From: Oceanococcus sp051252075 | Lineage (GTDB): Bacteria > Pseudomonadota > Gammaproteobacteria > Nevskiales > Oceanococcaceae | Length of the DNA stretch: 64,000 bases | Direction of reading: 5' to 3' | Assembly (NCBI GenBank): GCA_051252075.1 | Contig: JBPOFU010000002.1 | Span: forward strand, 74,272 to 138,271 | Part shown: positions 8,901-17,337 of the stretch, piece by piece | How the letters are laid out: the number at the start of each line of letters is the position of its first letter | Position numbering within the stretch: the stretch's first letter is position 1 | Position numbers and translations under genes: made by a program | The notes under the pieces: generated by a model | The model's input: only the letters and a program-made list of their open reading frames with translations | What the model was told of the DNA's origin: nothing | Databases searched by the model: none

Positions 8901-11900
8901 AGAGAAGCGGACGGCTTCAAAACGTTGAATTTGCGCGCTTGGTTGACGCAAGATGCGTCCAGGCAACAATGAAGACGTAGCCGGCGGTGGCAACACCTGA
9001 TCATATATCTGCTGGTACAGCGCATAGTTGGCGACGAATTCATCGCGCGGTGCCGCGGCACTGTTGCGCAAGGAAAGCGCCAATTGTTCAAATCCATCTA
9101 TGAACCGCGCTCCAACCTTCCAGCCCCAGAAGGTGGTGGTGCCTTCGGTACCACCTTTTAGCCAGTCCTCTTCGAACGGCGCCAAGATATATCCGGTGTG
9201 ATCCTGACTGGTACCCCACAAAAAAGTATTGGCAGACAGATAGCCCAGATCACGGATACGATCCAAGAGCATCAAGCCATACGCCGTGGTGGCTTCACCG
9301 GGTTGTGGCAGGATCAATAGGTCGCCAATTTTGGCTGCGGACAGTATCGTATCCTGCGGCAGGAAGGCGCCATTTTCGCCCACCCCGTTGTCCAGCAAAT
9401 CGATCAAGTCTGGTGGCGTCCCGGGAATGCAAGACTCGATGCTCTGGCCGGTATTGAACACATCCACAAACGGCGTTGCCGCTTCGTTGTTGCACTGTGC
9501 ACCACCCCAAGGGAAGGGGAATTCATCCTGGGCGTAGCCCAGGTCTTCACGGCTCAGGCGTATACGCTGCGAAACAACACGTAAATCCGGTGCAAATTGC
9601 GGGTTATCCGTGTTGGCTGCCAAGCTCACAACCTGCGGTGCCATGCGCTTGCCGTAAGCTTCAATCCGCTGCAGTTTGTTGTCGATACCGACACCGCGCG
9701 GGCTGATGTCACCGCCGGCACTTTGCACCAGCATGGCCATCACATCGCTGTTGTAACTTTGCTCGACTTGACGCTCAACACTGCCCAGCATGTCGCCAGA
9801 GAAGAACAGATTCTCCACATCGAAAGCGATGCCATGGGCCGACCAATTAATAATGACCGCCAGCGGATCAGCTTGCGAATCAAATTGATCCGCCGTGTCG
9901 ATACGCAATACACCGATGCGCTTACGCACCTCGGCATCCATACGGGCTTCATCGTATTGCTCTAGTCGGCCACGCCGATAACCATTCAAATTACGTGTAT
10001 CCAGAGCATTGCTATGGCTGATGACCGCTGGCTGCAAATCGTCCAGCGAGGCTATGACCACATCAGCGAGTTGATCAACCATGCCGTCTACTAGCGCCGG
10101 TTGATACACATCCATGGCCAGCCAAAAATAACGGATAGCATGATTAGCTAATGCACCCGGACCATCGTGACTATGGTTACCCGACATAATTAGGCCTTCG
10201 CCCAAATCGATACCTTCGCGCTGCAGCACGCGTTGCCTAACCGCCTGCACAATTTCGTCAATCATGCCGATGAAATCAGTCTTCACCATGACGACATAGT
10301 CCTGCCCGTCGTATAACGCGACAGACTTGGCCACTAAGGAATCGTAGACACCGCGTGAAGGCGGCGACCAGGTGGCATACGGCGAATGCAGTGCACGCAG
10401 TTCGTCCGGCACTGGCGCAATCGGAGCGCCGTCGTGATCTTGATCAGTAGGCAGAAAGTCCAACATTTCAGCGAAGAACACACTGGGATCACCCTCGGCA
10501 AAGCGCTCCGCCCCCGGGAAGTAATCACCGCCAACCGGTGGCCGCAAATAGCCCCCAAGCGGTGTTCCGATTGGCACCCAAATGGCACCGCGGCCGACGC
10601 CAGCCTGCAATGGCGCTGGGGTATGCGCTGTGGGTGCGGGTTTGTCCTGCGGGGGATTCAATCTCAAGCCCATAGCCAGCCCAACCTGCTGGGCCAGCAG
10701 CGCCAATTCATGATCGGCGAATTCTGTACCACCGGCCTGAACAGCATTCAGGGCTCCTTCCAAGTCGCCTTCTGCTATGCGTTGTGCCGCAAATGCCAGA
10801 TCATCGGGCAGCTGTCCAATTAAATCCTCCAGGCTTTGCTCGCCGTCGCCTGGGTCAACTTGCGCGCAGCCATTGCCGTCAACCGGTGTATTCGCTGGCG
10901 TTCCAGGGCAAACATCGGCGTCGTTCGGTACGCCGTCTTGATCGTCATCTGGCGGTAAAGGCCCTGTATTAACCGGCGGTACAGCTGGGCAGACTACGTC
11001 ATCAAATAGCTGCGGAATTGTCTGGATGTTTTGACCGCCGGTGCGCAAGAAATGTGCCTTGTGGCAACGCCCTCGAACATCTTTCGCATCATTATCGTGT
11101 GGATCACGCCCGGTTTTCGGCGGTATGTTGCCGATCGGTGGAATATCGGCGAACTCACCACCTTTTTCCATATCAAACAAGACCAGGGCACCGGCGGAGG
11201 CGTGCTGTGGATTGTTGTAGTCCAGTATTGGCATACCCCAACCCGGCTGCACATCCGGATGACGCTTGCTCTGGCTCAATTCAGCAGCAGCGCGTTGCAC
11301 CTGGCTGCCATCCCAGGGAACACCCATGGTGCGCGCCATCACATCGGCACTCCACATGGTCACCTGATGGTCACCAAATTGTGGATCGAGTTTGGCCACA
11401 TTATCCGGACCACCAAAGGCACTGTTGTCCGTGATGTGATGGGCGTAGCCGTTATTTTCCGAACGGTCCCACAACATTTGCATCATGCCGAACAGTAGGT
11501 TGCGATCCAATTCATCGGTGTAAGCGGTATACAAAGGAATCGAATACAAGGTGAAGTCCACCGAGCGGCGCAGCAAGGTGGAGTAATTCATGCCCAAGGA
11601 ACCCAACGAGCCGCGTGAAATGTCCGGTGAGGCGGCAAGAACCACTCCCCCTACAATGCCACCTTGACTGTTACCGTCGTAAAAAATCTCGCGGTTGTCG
11701 AACAAACTTCGGCCCTGAGCGTCCTGAAATGCGGGATGACTGGCGAATCCGTTCGCTGAGCGCAATGACCGAGCGAGTGCCAAGTAGTGCAACAAACCCT
11801 GCTGTGAGGCATCCGGAACCACGCCAAAGTTGGACAAATCCACCAAGGTGCTGGCGACGTTGGGAATATCACCTTGCGAGAAGCCGAATAGATCGACCGC

Positions 11901-14900
11901 ACAAAAAACATAGTTGTGCTCGCGTGACATGTCATCAACGCCGTCATAGCGAATCGCACCGCGCTGGTCCAATAGACCATGCCCGTATATGCCCGCGCGG
12001 GCAGGCTCTGCGGCACTGGCTTGACTAGGAATCGTACAAATAAAGGGCACATTGATACTGCCCAGAACATCCGGCAGGCCATCGCCGTAACGCGCGCCAT
12101 CTGGATTCAGAGGGTCGAAGCCGGTGGATGGATCTGGAGCATCTAGCGGGCTGAAGTACAGGCGGTTCGGTGGCACGCTGCCACTGGCGGCAATGCCACC
12201 GCCCTCATCGAGGGGATCAAACAGCGCATCGAATTCCTCAGGGAATTGAGCCTGCATTTGCGTCAAAACGCTCTGAATTTGAGGGTCATCCAAGGGCCGA
12301 GAATCACTGGGAGTAACAAAGCTCGGCAATGTCAGGGTGCCGTGAATTTGGCGCTGCATCCCCTGCTCAATATTGCCTTCGCCAGGCTCTAGCACTTCAT
12401 CAATGCTGAAACTCGGTGCACTGCATTGGCCATTTTGCGGACAGGCCTGCCCCAAGCCTGCCACATCGCGCATGTGCTTCAAGCGCGCGATGTTGTTCTG
12501 AGTGCTGGCCACAGTGAAATCCCAAGCCAGATAGATGCTGCTGCGATCTATTTGCCCAGGCAAAACATTCAAAACATTGCTGCGCAATGCCTCACAACGG
12601 GCATCAATATTGGGAGCGCCCGCCGGAGTCGCGCTTGTGCAATTCGCAAATACCGGACCGGCGGATAAGGCGTACCCACCCGCATTTTTCAAATTGCGTA
12701 GAACAACAATGTAGCGACGCCCTTCTTTGAAATTCTTCGCAGGTCGAATTAACAATGCGGCTCGCCCTACTTGCGGCCGTGCAACATCGCCCAAGCCTGC
12801 CTGCCCACAAAATTCATCTGCGGCATCGCCGTCCACTTGCCCACCACCTTCGCGGCAAGCATCAGGGAAGAGTAAATCCGCATTGGCGTCAATTTCGGCC
12901 CATACAGGATGCGGTATGGTACTGCCGTCAGATTGAATTTCTAGCACTGCAATCGGTGCATTTTCTTGCATCGACAGCGCCGGGTTTGCGACACCAATCT
13001 GTGCCGCTGGGAGGTTCCAGGTTGCCGCTAGATCTAAGCCGTCTACGTAGGTGGCAATCATTTGCCCTGGCGAAAAGCCATCGTTGCGATTCCATTCACT
13101 CGGGTCGACCGGTTTGCCAGCGCTGTTGCGTGGCATCGCCAAGGGATTGAAATTAACCCGCCTACCGCTACCGCCGCGCGCCTCAGACTGAACTGAGCCA
13201 TCTACGGCTTGTGTGGTGAAGTGATCAGATGGGAACGGGTACAAACAATGCGCTGTATCCAGCGGGTCACAGCCGCGCAATGCCGCCTGCAGTTCTTGCT
13301 CTATCAAATCTGCAGCTGGACTTGACGCCTCTTCACCACCTTCACCTAACAAGCCACAAACACCCTCCGCAAAACCTAGGGCTAAACATATTGGCCGCAA
13401 CGGTGTGTCTGGATTCAGCAGGCTACAAAAGGCGTCGGCTTGCTCATTGCCTTCTCCGGCGAAGTCCAAGCATTGCTCGGCGAAAAAGCGCTGCGTGAGC
13501 TCTAAACGCTGCCCCTGAATATTCAGGATGCAATCTGCATGGCGAGGGTCCTGCATACAGGCCGCCAGATAATTCGGCACATCTCCAGCAGCAACATCAA
13601 ACAGCTGGTTATAGCCTTCCAGCTTTAGCAACGGCGCAGTCAACGGCCCCAGAGAGACAAACTCTTCGTAGCCAGTAAAGGGCAAGACCAAACCATCATC
13701 GCCGCCAGAATCAATATAGCTGAACTCTTCCTCCGGCAATATGTAACCAAAACTGTTCTGGGTTAGCCCCAGTAACATCATCGGTTTGTTCGGCGAGAGA
13801 TCACGGATATATTGGCCAAAGGTATTGGTGGTTTCCCCCGGAATGGTGACAATCTCCAAACCGTTCTCGCCGCCAATTTGTATCCTGCTAACCAAGGTTG
13901 TAGCTGTTGGGGTAATTTGTGGCAGGTTAATCAATTGCTCTTGCGCCAAAGGCCCGATCCCGGGAATTTGCTCGGTCGGCAAGCCCAGAAAATCGTAATA
14001 GCGATTGAATGACCCCAGCGTTCCTGCTGCCACAAACAAAGGGTTGGTCACCGGCAAAGTCACCTCAACATGCTCGATCTTCAAACCAGTGTCCAAGCTG
14101 TTCAGGCTGAGCTTGCTGCTTATGTCCGATGCCTGCGCGATACCTTCTCCGCGACAACGCACGCCTTCATACGGTCGATGATTCGGATCAGCACTGACGG
14201 TACAACCAGCACGACTGCCAGAACCGGAAGCGTCGGCGATCGGACCATTGAAGTACAAGGCCACACCGCCTTGTTGTTCCAGCCAATCCATTGCTCCGAG
14301 TATGTAATCCGCATGCGGAACCCTTGGGCTCTCATTGATGCTGGTGGGGTGTGCTGCGTACTGCAAAACATGGCCAAGCAAAGCCCCTGTATCCGGGGCT
14401 CGCGCTTGCAGGGCTGTCACATGCCCGTCGGCGTCAGCATCCGCATCTAGCCGAGGTCGCCGGTAGTTGTTGTAGTCGTTGTTGATTTGCTGATTGACCG
14501 AGAGAACGGCAGGCGCACGTAAGGCCAAGGCGGCATCCACCGCGGCAACCGCTTGCTGATACAAAATGCCTTCTATCCAATCCTGCGGAACACCGCCCCA
14601 CAATCCTTGTAAATCTGCACCCGCATGCGAATGCGTCTGACCAAACAGGATATTGTCAGGATTCAAACCAGTCTGAGCCGCGACCGCAGCTTTCAGATTT
14701 TTTTGAATCACATTGCCAGCACCCACTGCGTCCAGGCTCAGGAATACGATTGTTTGCTCAATCCCCGTCTCATCCGCTAAAGACAAGGCAAAAGCACGCA
14801 CCCAAGTGTGCTCTTCCACAGCTTGAGCATTGACATGCACCCTCTGCTCAGCCGGAGCCGTTAGCTCACCACCGAATGCACCAATCGGATCTGGAAAATT

Positions 14901-17126
14901 TTGTAGTGGATCAATTCCAAAGCCACCCAAATTGAATTGCTGCACATGGGGAGCTGTACCTACCCGCTCTTCGGGCACACCATCAATATGCCTCTGATCC
15001 GGCGTCACTCTGCGCTTAGCTGCGCCAACGCGAAAAACACCAGCAGGTCTATCTGTCACTAAAACCACGACCTCGTCTACATCAGAGGCATTTTCGTTGT
15101 CAGTCACAGTTAAGCGAAAGCGCAGCAATGCGCCAATCGAATCCACACCGGGCGCCGTAAACCGAGGTTGAGCGATAGCTGAATCATCCAGCGTGACGGC
15201 AGGGCCGGACGCTTGCTCCCAAGCATAAGCTGCAATATTGCCGTCGGAATCGCTGCTATTGCTGCCATCGAGAATAACGAGCTCGCCTTCGCTGCGGGTT
15301 CGATCCGGTCCCGCATCAGCGATAGGTGCAAGGTTGTTCGAAGTCACCGTGACATCGACTTGATCATCACCGGTCTCACCGTCGTTATCTGTGACCCGCA
15401 ATCGAAAGCGAAACACAGTCGTGGCCGTTACTACGGGCGCGGAAAACTCAGCTTGGGCTTGATCAGCACCGCTCAAAGCCACCGCTGACGCGCCATTATC
15501 GACTTGTATCCAATTGTATGCAGAGATCTGTCCATCGGGGTCTTGACTGCCGCTGCCGTCAAGTTTGACCACTGCGCCTTCTTCCACGCTCTGATTGCTA
15601 CCCGCATTGGCGGCAGGAGGCAGATTTTCAGCATTCAGCGGCGACACGACGACCGAAGTTGTATCGCTGGCTTGAGCTTGCTCAGCATCACTAACTGTTA
15701 ATTGAAATACCAATTCAGTGACAGCGCCAACGTCGGGAGCGTTAAAGCGTGCTGCTGCTTGGTCCTGGTTCTGCAAACTCACGACCGGCCCACTCAGCTG
15801 GGTCCACGCAAAACTCACATCGCCTTCTATATCACTGCCGCTACCAGTCAGATTGACCACATCCTGACTGCGCACAGATTGCGCAGAACCGGCATCGGCT
15901 AGGGGTGCATCATTCACTGCTGTCAGCGTTAAAACTACCGTAGCAATGTTCGAATTCAGCGCGCCATCGCTGGCCCGAAACTGGAAACTCTGTTGGCCAT
16001 TGAAATGGCGTGAGGGGACAAAACGAAAAAATCCGTTGTCATTTAAATTCAACGCACCGCTGGCCGGAAAATCACCCACCAACTCAAATACCAAGCTGTC
16101 ACCTTCCGCATCAGCGGCGCGAAGCTGACCTTCAATCGCTTGATCTTCGGGGCCAGAAAATTGGTCATCCCGCGCTTGGGGAGCTGTATTGATTGGTGCT
16201 GGCGTCGTGTCGGGCTGTGGCGTTCCACCGGGGTTTTCACCGGGGTCAGTAGCACTGACAGAGTTGATCCGAATGCTGATTTGGCTCTCATCAGTCGCGC
16301 CATCATCATCGGTTACCGTCAATTGGAAAACCAGTGAAGTCGCTGCTGGCAAGCTCGGCGCAATAAAATCTGCGTTGGCTGTGCCCGCGCTGCTTATGTT
16401 CACGATGGGACCGGATATTTGCTCCCAAAAGTAGCTGATTTGCCCGTCGCTATCGCTACCTTGCCCCCGCAATTCAACCGCGTCGCCGCCATCAACAACA
16501 CGCGGACCGTTAGCAACTGCGTTGGGCCCTGCATTGGGGCGACCTTCGCGCGCCATATGCTCAATTGTTCGCGCAAGATGTTCTTGCGCAGCGTTGAAAC
16601 TGACAAGTTGTGAGCAGCGACGTCCGCCGGCTTGATCCACAGCGAGCAAAAACGCCTGCACCGCGGGATCGCTAGAAAAGCCACTGCCCGATTGCGCGAA
16701 GAACACGCTACGCTCGCGCCCGGCACTACGGGTGGCGGCGGCGAGCTGTATGCCATTGCTAGGACGGCAATCCTGATCCAAGGTGAGTAACAAACGCGCC
16801 ATATTAATAGGCGCCGGTCCGGCTTGGGATAGGTCTGCTCCGCCGACCATATCCAAGGGTGTGAGATAGGCTTTCGGGGCGGCCCGCCCCAATTCGACAT
16901 CGCCGATGCGAAAAACAATGGGGTCTGATGCGGCATACTCAAATTCGCCATTTGGCCCGGTTATGCCTTGGCGTAACGTACCTTCATAATCAAGGCCTTG
17001 CACCGCCGTATCGTGAAATTCGCCGATGCCCTGAACACGGCCACCGCTAGTATCATTTTGCGAACAGCCTGCCAAAAAAGCAACCAAGAATATCCCCACC
17101 AAAGGGGTGCGTACGATCAACATCAA
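4719..17126 (-). CDS. Giant multidomain lipoprotein with several hydrolase modules (4135 residues)
   Basis: One uninterrupted frame of 12.4 kb. It starts with a lipoprotein signal peptide (lipobox LAGC, Cys 21), so the protein is expected to be lipid-anchored, probably at the outer membrane. In order: an N-terminal module of about 170 residues (GLDYEGTLRQGITGPNGEF...LTPLDMVGG) of the kind found at the start of other secreted lipoproteins; PKD repeat; cadherin-like repeat; three more PKD repeats (to about residue 693); ceramidase-like module 1 (695-1150); alpha/beta hydrolase module (1270-2048) with nucleophile elbow GNSQGG; a calcium-binding thrombospondin type-3 like repeat; ceramidase-like module 2 with a C-terminal Ig-like part (2170-2825); about 900 unassigned residues; a PHP-type metallohydrolase (about 3720-4010); a final beta-rich tail. 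The gene is monocistronic, flanked by arfB (convergent) and metH. Base usage looks like the neighbours'. Several domains are enzymatically plausible, but no substrate is proven; degradation of sphingolipids or other lipids is the simplest inference. Confidence 0.9.
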   Translation of the reverse strand: MMLIVRTPLVGIFLVAFLAGCSQNDTSGGRVQGIGEFHDTAVQGLDYEGTLRQGITGPNGEFEYAASDPIVFRIGDVELGRAAPKAYLTPLDMVGGADLSQAGPAPINMARLLLTLDQDCRPSNGIQLAAATRSAGRERSVFFAQSGSGFSSDPAVQAFLLAVDQAGGRRCSQLVSFNAAQEHLARTIEHMAREGRPNAGPNAVANGPRVVDGGDAVELRGQGSDSDGQISYFWEQISGPIVNISSAGTANADFIAPSLPAATSLVFQLTVTDDDGATDESQISIRINSVSATDPGENPGGTPQPDTTPAPINTAPQARDDQFSGPEDQAIEGQLRAADAEGDSLVFELVGDFPASGALNLNDNGFFRFVPSRHFNGQQSFQFRASDGALNSNIATVVLTLTAVNDAPLADAGSAQSVRSQDVVNLTGSGSDIEGDVSFAWTQLSGPVVSLQNQDQAAARFNAPDVGAVTELVFQLTVSDAEQAQASDTTSVVVSPLNAENLPPAANAGSNQSVEEGAVVKLDGSGSQDPDGQISAYNWIQVDNGASAVALSGADQAQAEFSAPVVTATTVFRFRLRVTDNDGETGDDQVDVTVTSNNLAPIADAGPDRTRSEGELVILDGSNSSDSDGNIAAYAWEQASGPAVTLDDSAIAQPRFTAPGVDSIGALLRFRLTVTDNENASDVDEVVVLVTDRPAGVFRVGAAKRRVTPDQRHIDGVPEERVGTAPHVQQFNLGGFGIDPLQNFPDPIGAFGGELTAPAEQRVHVNAQAVEEHTWVRAFALSLADETGIEQTIVFLSLDAVGAGNVIQKNLKAAVAAQTGLNPDNILFGQTHSHAGADLQGLWGGVPQDWIEGILYQQAVAAVDAALALRAPAVLSVNQQINNDYNNYRRPRLDADADADGHVTALQARAPDTGALLGHVLQYAAHPTSINESPRVPHADYILGAMDWLEQQGGVALYFNGPIADASGSGSRAGCTVSADPNHRPYEGVRCRGEGIAQASDISSKLSLNSLDTGLKIEHVEVTLPVTNPLFVAAGTLGSFNRYYDFLGLPTEQIPGIGPLAQEQLINLPQITPTATTLVSRIQIGGENGLEIVTIPGETTNTFGQYIRDLSPNKPMMLLGLTQNSFGYILPEEEFSYIDSGGDDGLVLPFTGYEEFVSLGPLTAPLLKLEGYNQLFDVAAGDVPNYLAACMQDPRHADCILNIQGQRLELTQRFFAEQCLDFAGEGNEQADAFCSLLNPDTPLRPICLALGFAEGVCGLLGEGGEEASSPAADLIEQELQAALRGCDPLDTAHCLYPFPSDHFTTQAVDGSVQSEARGGSGRRVNFNPLAMPRNSAGKPVDPSEWNRNDGFSPGQMIATYVDGLDLAATWNLPAAQIGVANPALSMQENAPIAVLEIQSDGSTIPHPVWAEIDANADLLFPDACREGGGQVDGDAADEFCGQAGLGDVARPQVGRAALLIRPAKNFKEGRRYIVVLRNLKNAGGYALSAGPVFANCTSATPAGAPNIDARCEALRSNVLNVLPGQIDRSSIYLAWDFTVASTQNNIARLKHMRDVAGLGQACPQNGQCSAPSFSIDEVLEPGEGNIEQGMQRQIHGTLTLPSFVTPSDSRPLDDPQIQSVLTQMQAQFPEEFDALFDPLDEGGGIAASGSVPPNRLYFSPLDAPDPSTGFDPLNPDGARYGDGLPDVLGSINVPFICTIPSQASAAEPARAGIYGHGLLDQRGAIRYDGVDDMSREHNYVFCAVDLFGFSQGDIPNVASTLVDLSNFGVVPDASQQGLLHYLALARSLRSANGFASHPAFQDAQGRSLFDNREIFYDGNSQGGIVGGVVLAASPDISRGSLGSLGMNYSTLLRRSVDFTLYSIPLYTAYTDELDRNLLFGMMQMLWDRSENNGYAHHITDNSAFGGPDNVAKLDPQFGDHQVTMWSADVMARTMGVPWDGSQVQRAAAELSQSKRHPDVQPGWGMPILDYNNPQHASAGALVLFDMEKGGEFADIPPIGNIPPKTGRDPHDNDAKDVRGRCHKAHFLRTGGQNIQTIPQLFDDVVCPAVPPVNTGPLPPDDDQDGVPNDADVCPGTPANTPVDGNGCAQVDPGDGEQSLEDLIGQLPDDLAFAAQRIAEGDLEGALNAVQAGGTEFADHELALLAQQVGLAMGLRLNPPQDKPAPTAHTPAPLQAGVGRGAIWVPIGTPLGGYLRPPVGGDYFPGAERFAEGDPSVFFAEMLDFLPTDQDHDGAPIAPVPDELRALHSPYATWSPPSRGVYDSLVAKSVALYDGQDYVVMVKTDFIGMIDEIVQAVRQRVLQREGIDLGEGLIMSGNHSHDGPGALANHAIRYFWLAMDVYQPALVDGMVDQLADVVIASLDDLQPAVISHSNALDTRNLNGYRRGRLEQYDEARMDAEVRKRIGVLRIDTADQFDSQADPLAVIINWSAHGIAFDVENLFFSGDMLGSVERQVEQSYNSDVMAMLVQSAGGDISPRGVGIDNKLQRIEAYGKRMAPQVVSLAANTDNPQFAPDLRVVSQRIRLSREDLGYAQDEFPFPWGGAQCNNEAATPFVDVFNTGQSIESCIPGTPPDLIDLLDNGVGENGAFLPQDTILSAAKIGDLLILPQPGEATTAYGLMLLDRIRDLGYLSANTFLWGTSQDHTGYILAPFEEDWLKGGTEGTTTFWGWKVGARFIDGFEQLALSLRNSAAAPRDEFVANYALYQQIYDQVLPPPATSSLLPGRILRQPSAQIQRFEAVRFSWEGGDPVIDAPKLVLQFDNGAGFVPARRRNGQIIDDFFEMHLDYELSSLQHVWSVDFEAPKDWPAGAYRFVVQGTAMQAAESDYQATSDSFLVNPADNLQLGQPSVQGSIAQLEVAYVPQPDNYRVVDAQLEDESQPQPVRSARVRITDSNGVVAENAASAIAAVGISPNGAVYRVDLPAGFGPIAKVNVSDDWGNTGLRGGGQSTDPLEDVDYGGGLIGLLAQSTADANPVLTALLDSNPQTAAQHGEEAMNNLADGFAEGTGNFDPTRPGETGIGTDVPLDEAAQRALSAARDSAPVVLTGKQLSGWSVPPAHGVAYPYPSGAIQTGALLDFFELGQVRNAHNGEILYPVAGSPGASGLIAVEQIAAYHYDAASDQFLPIPVQVDERAPYFLANAGSDFSVYSGTDPELTYVWDNGDDSHSWGDESWMMVAGQCEKAYPSGLGPLPDPVAGLDDDDEIVFMASDAGDIYSGTSFPAHWQAVQAVNVVDPLAPQEQRVVYLAIHAGGSPFNANNGYISYQRGYSQDGVSYNADQWIDRSFYAASDPEKLGTSNTGYGANLSGTVCPDGSAASAQVSTDRFPRDGVTVSTETYRFKASGRWMLRDLRIRPEDSSINDPSQWEARPDLVDRWKGRAFQQSPDSVVSLVGFEDEQVNWEANSALIGERCGAVRCLREVWGADSGTNVTKTESYYRDAISYQYRVRVHPIPADGLYTSWDYNRSAMVPEAGENVAGGRYFTMLRPQGVPIDGRNDELGNVDGYAPIPLAECIGSDGPQPPASSGRCPAFFDAADPTFNVPLAFDNWEQVAGKGDSGSLVYSFELVGLTSLANPLVVPYYRDDACLDDGTGDDPVQRPWPGESYDWNNGTVRQAYDDAAGRALDFSGQSFSDCLQRQGAHASHGIHYFVTHDSDNAFTPFSTTEIDARQWQYVVPTSTPKNIGEPYANNIRVPLQVIATPLSLPPVGAPPVAPGDGLTASCSVPPPTNFSQLKGSIHEHSGYSDGTLATTPADYYAAGVANGMDFMIGTDHSDNAKLPVTASQDCASQQFADCFQASPEGLQKWQSTAQMADAATNNSFTAVRGFEWTSDRFGHINVLFSSNDINAKTGSGYAVLMDDFWTWMGLSAETGGGDDAIAIFNHPGREDTLHSACESFGPLDESCGNAYNGDPAYAFNDFAYQAESDYRVVGVEMYGKSGDYYDGDNGAPPGGWYAHALDKGWHLGPVGAEDEHGREWAKSKRAKTVVLAAGRSRADLKNALLARRFYALAHDYPDVQLQLSAQVAGEGQTWPMGSRLARPAGSAITLSVAVSGLTSPRIEVVAPGGLISHAANAANLSFQAQGLSSQERYHFVRVIDTVDEDGDGKTQEVVAVSAPIWFRTGNAYPACPADPNPPAEAN
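5970..8651 (-). other. Giant protein: unassigned region of about 900 residues
   Basis: Residues about 2826-3720. It contains a beta-rich start, a short linker with TADANPVLTALL, and a long segment rich in Trp, Tyr, Asp and Gly (VWDNGDDSHSWGDESWMMV, DDDDEIVFMASDAGD, YFVTHDSDN). I recognise no family. The DDDDE and DxGD patterns hint at calcium sites, and the aromatic-rich composition is typical of carbohydrate- or lipid-facing beta domains; neither is evidence of function. Confidence 0.5.
8652..10619 (-). other. Giant protein: neutral/alkaline ceramidase-like module 2 with C-terminal Ig-like domain
   Basis: Residues about 2170-2825. LQAGVGRGAIWVPIGTPLGG opens it; SGNHSHDGPGAL (about residue 2312) is the metal-binding motif, and IINWSAHGIAF with FFSGDM supplies the next histidine. 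QSAGGDISP and QPGEATTAYG are further family landmarks. The end (about 2735-2822: RFSWEGGDP ... DWPAGAYRFVVQG) looks like the Ig-like domain that closes neutral ceramidases. It is only distantly similar to module 1, which argues for separate acquisition rather than recent duplication. Confidence 0.7.
10870..10960 (-). other. Giant protein: thrombospondin type-3 like calcium repeat
   Basis: Residues about 2056-2085. PDDDQDGVPNDADVCPGTP followed by VDGNGC is the classic DxDxDG calcium-binding repeat with paired cysteines. It links the lipase-like module to the second ceramidase-like module and probably stiffens the junction when calcium is present, as in marine surface proteins. Confidence 0.8.
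10983..13319 (-). other. Giant protein: alpha/beta hydrolase (lipase-like) module
   Basis: Residues about 1270-2048. It opens with a Cys-rich segment (CLYPFPSDHFTT, then NFNPLAMPRN and NRNDGFSPG), a pattern I associate with large bacterial secreted lipase-like proteins. YDGNSQGGIVGG near residue 1813 is a G-x-S-x-G nucleophile elbow, and GIYGHGLLDQRG upstream resembles an oxyanion-loop HG motif. The acid and His of the triad cannot be pinned with confidence; HHITDNSAFGG and FGDHQVTMW are candidates. Confidence 0.6.
13677..15044 (-). other. Giant protein: neutral/alkaline ceramidase-like module 1
   Basis: Residues about 695-1150. FRVGAAKRRVTP opens the module as in neutral ceramidases. GQTHSHAGAD (about residue 829) corresponds to the family's metal-binding THTHSGPGG, and LQYAAHPTSI to the second metal histidine. 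IVTIPGETTNTFG and LTQNSFGYILPEEEF match the C-terminal half of the family catalytic domain. These ceramidases cleave the amide bond of ceramide. The motif differs from consensus at several positions, so activity on ceramide is unproven. Confidence 0.7.
15050..17126 (-). other. Giant protein: lipoprotein signal, N-terminal module, PKD and cadherin-like repeats
   Basis: Residues 1-693. After the lipobox comes a module with the pattern G-L-D-Y-E, G-E-F-E-Y, F-R-I-G-D-V-E-L-G and L-T-P-L-D, followed by a helical part. PKD-type repeats begin near residues 195, 408, 504 and 603, each with the GSGSxDxDGxI-xxxxW-xQ core and the FxLTVTDxxG strand. A cadherin-like repeat with AADAEGDSLVFEL and FRFVPSRHFNG lies between the first and second PKD. 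Such arrays act as stalks or glycan/protein adhesion modules and usually bind calcium. Confidence 0.8.
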
Positions 17127-17230
17127 ACTGTCTCCTCACTGGCTACGCATATTAGTTTTAGGCGCGTAGTCCTTGCTCGATTCTACCGCTATAGGCGCAA
17201 ACAAAGAATTCGTAAATTCTTGTTATGAAT

Positions 17231-17259
17231 CGAAAAATTCCATTAGTAGCAATGGAACA
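17231..17259 (-). terminator. Possible terminator downstream of metH
   Basis: Read on the minus strand, a 7-base-pair AT-rich stem (TTCCATT / AATGGAA, 6-base loop) runs into TTTTT about 80 bases after the methionine synthase stop. The stem is weak. It lies in the 211-base gap before the giant lipoprotein gene, whose promoter is not otherwise needed for metH transcripts. Confidence 0.4.
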
Positions 17260-17337
17260 CGAGGAGCATCCGCTGGTGGTTCCCTAAAATATGACAAATG
17301 TCGCGGAAATTCAGTAAGCGGAAATCAATGGCTAGGC

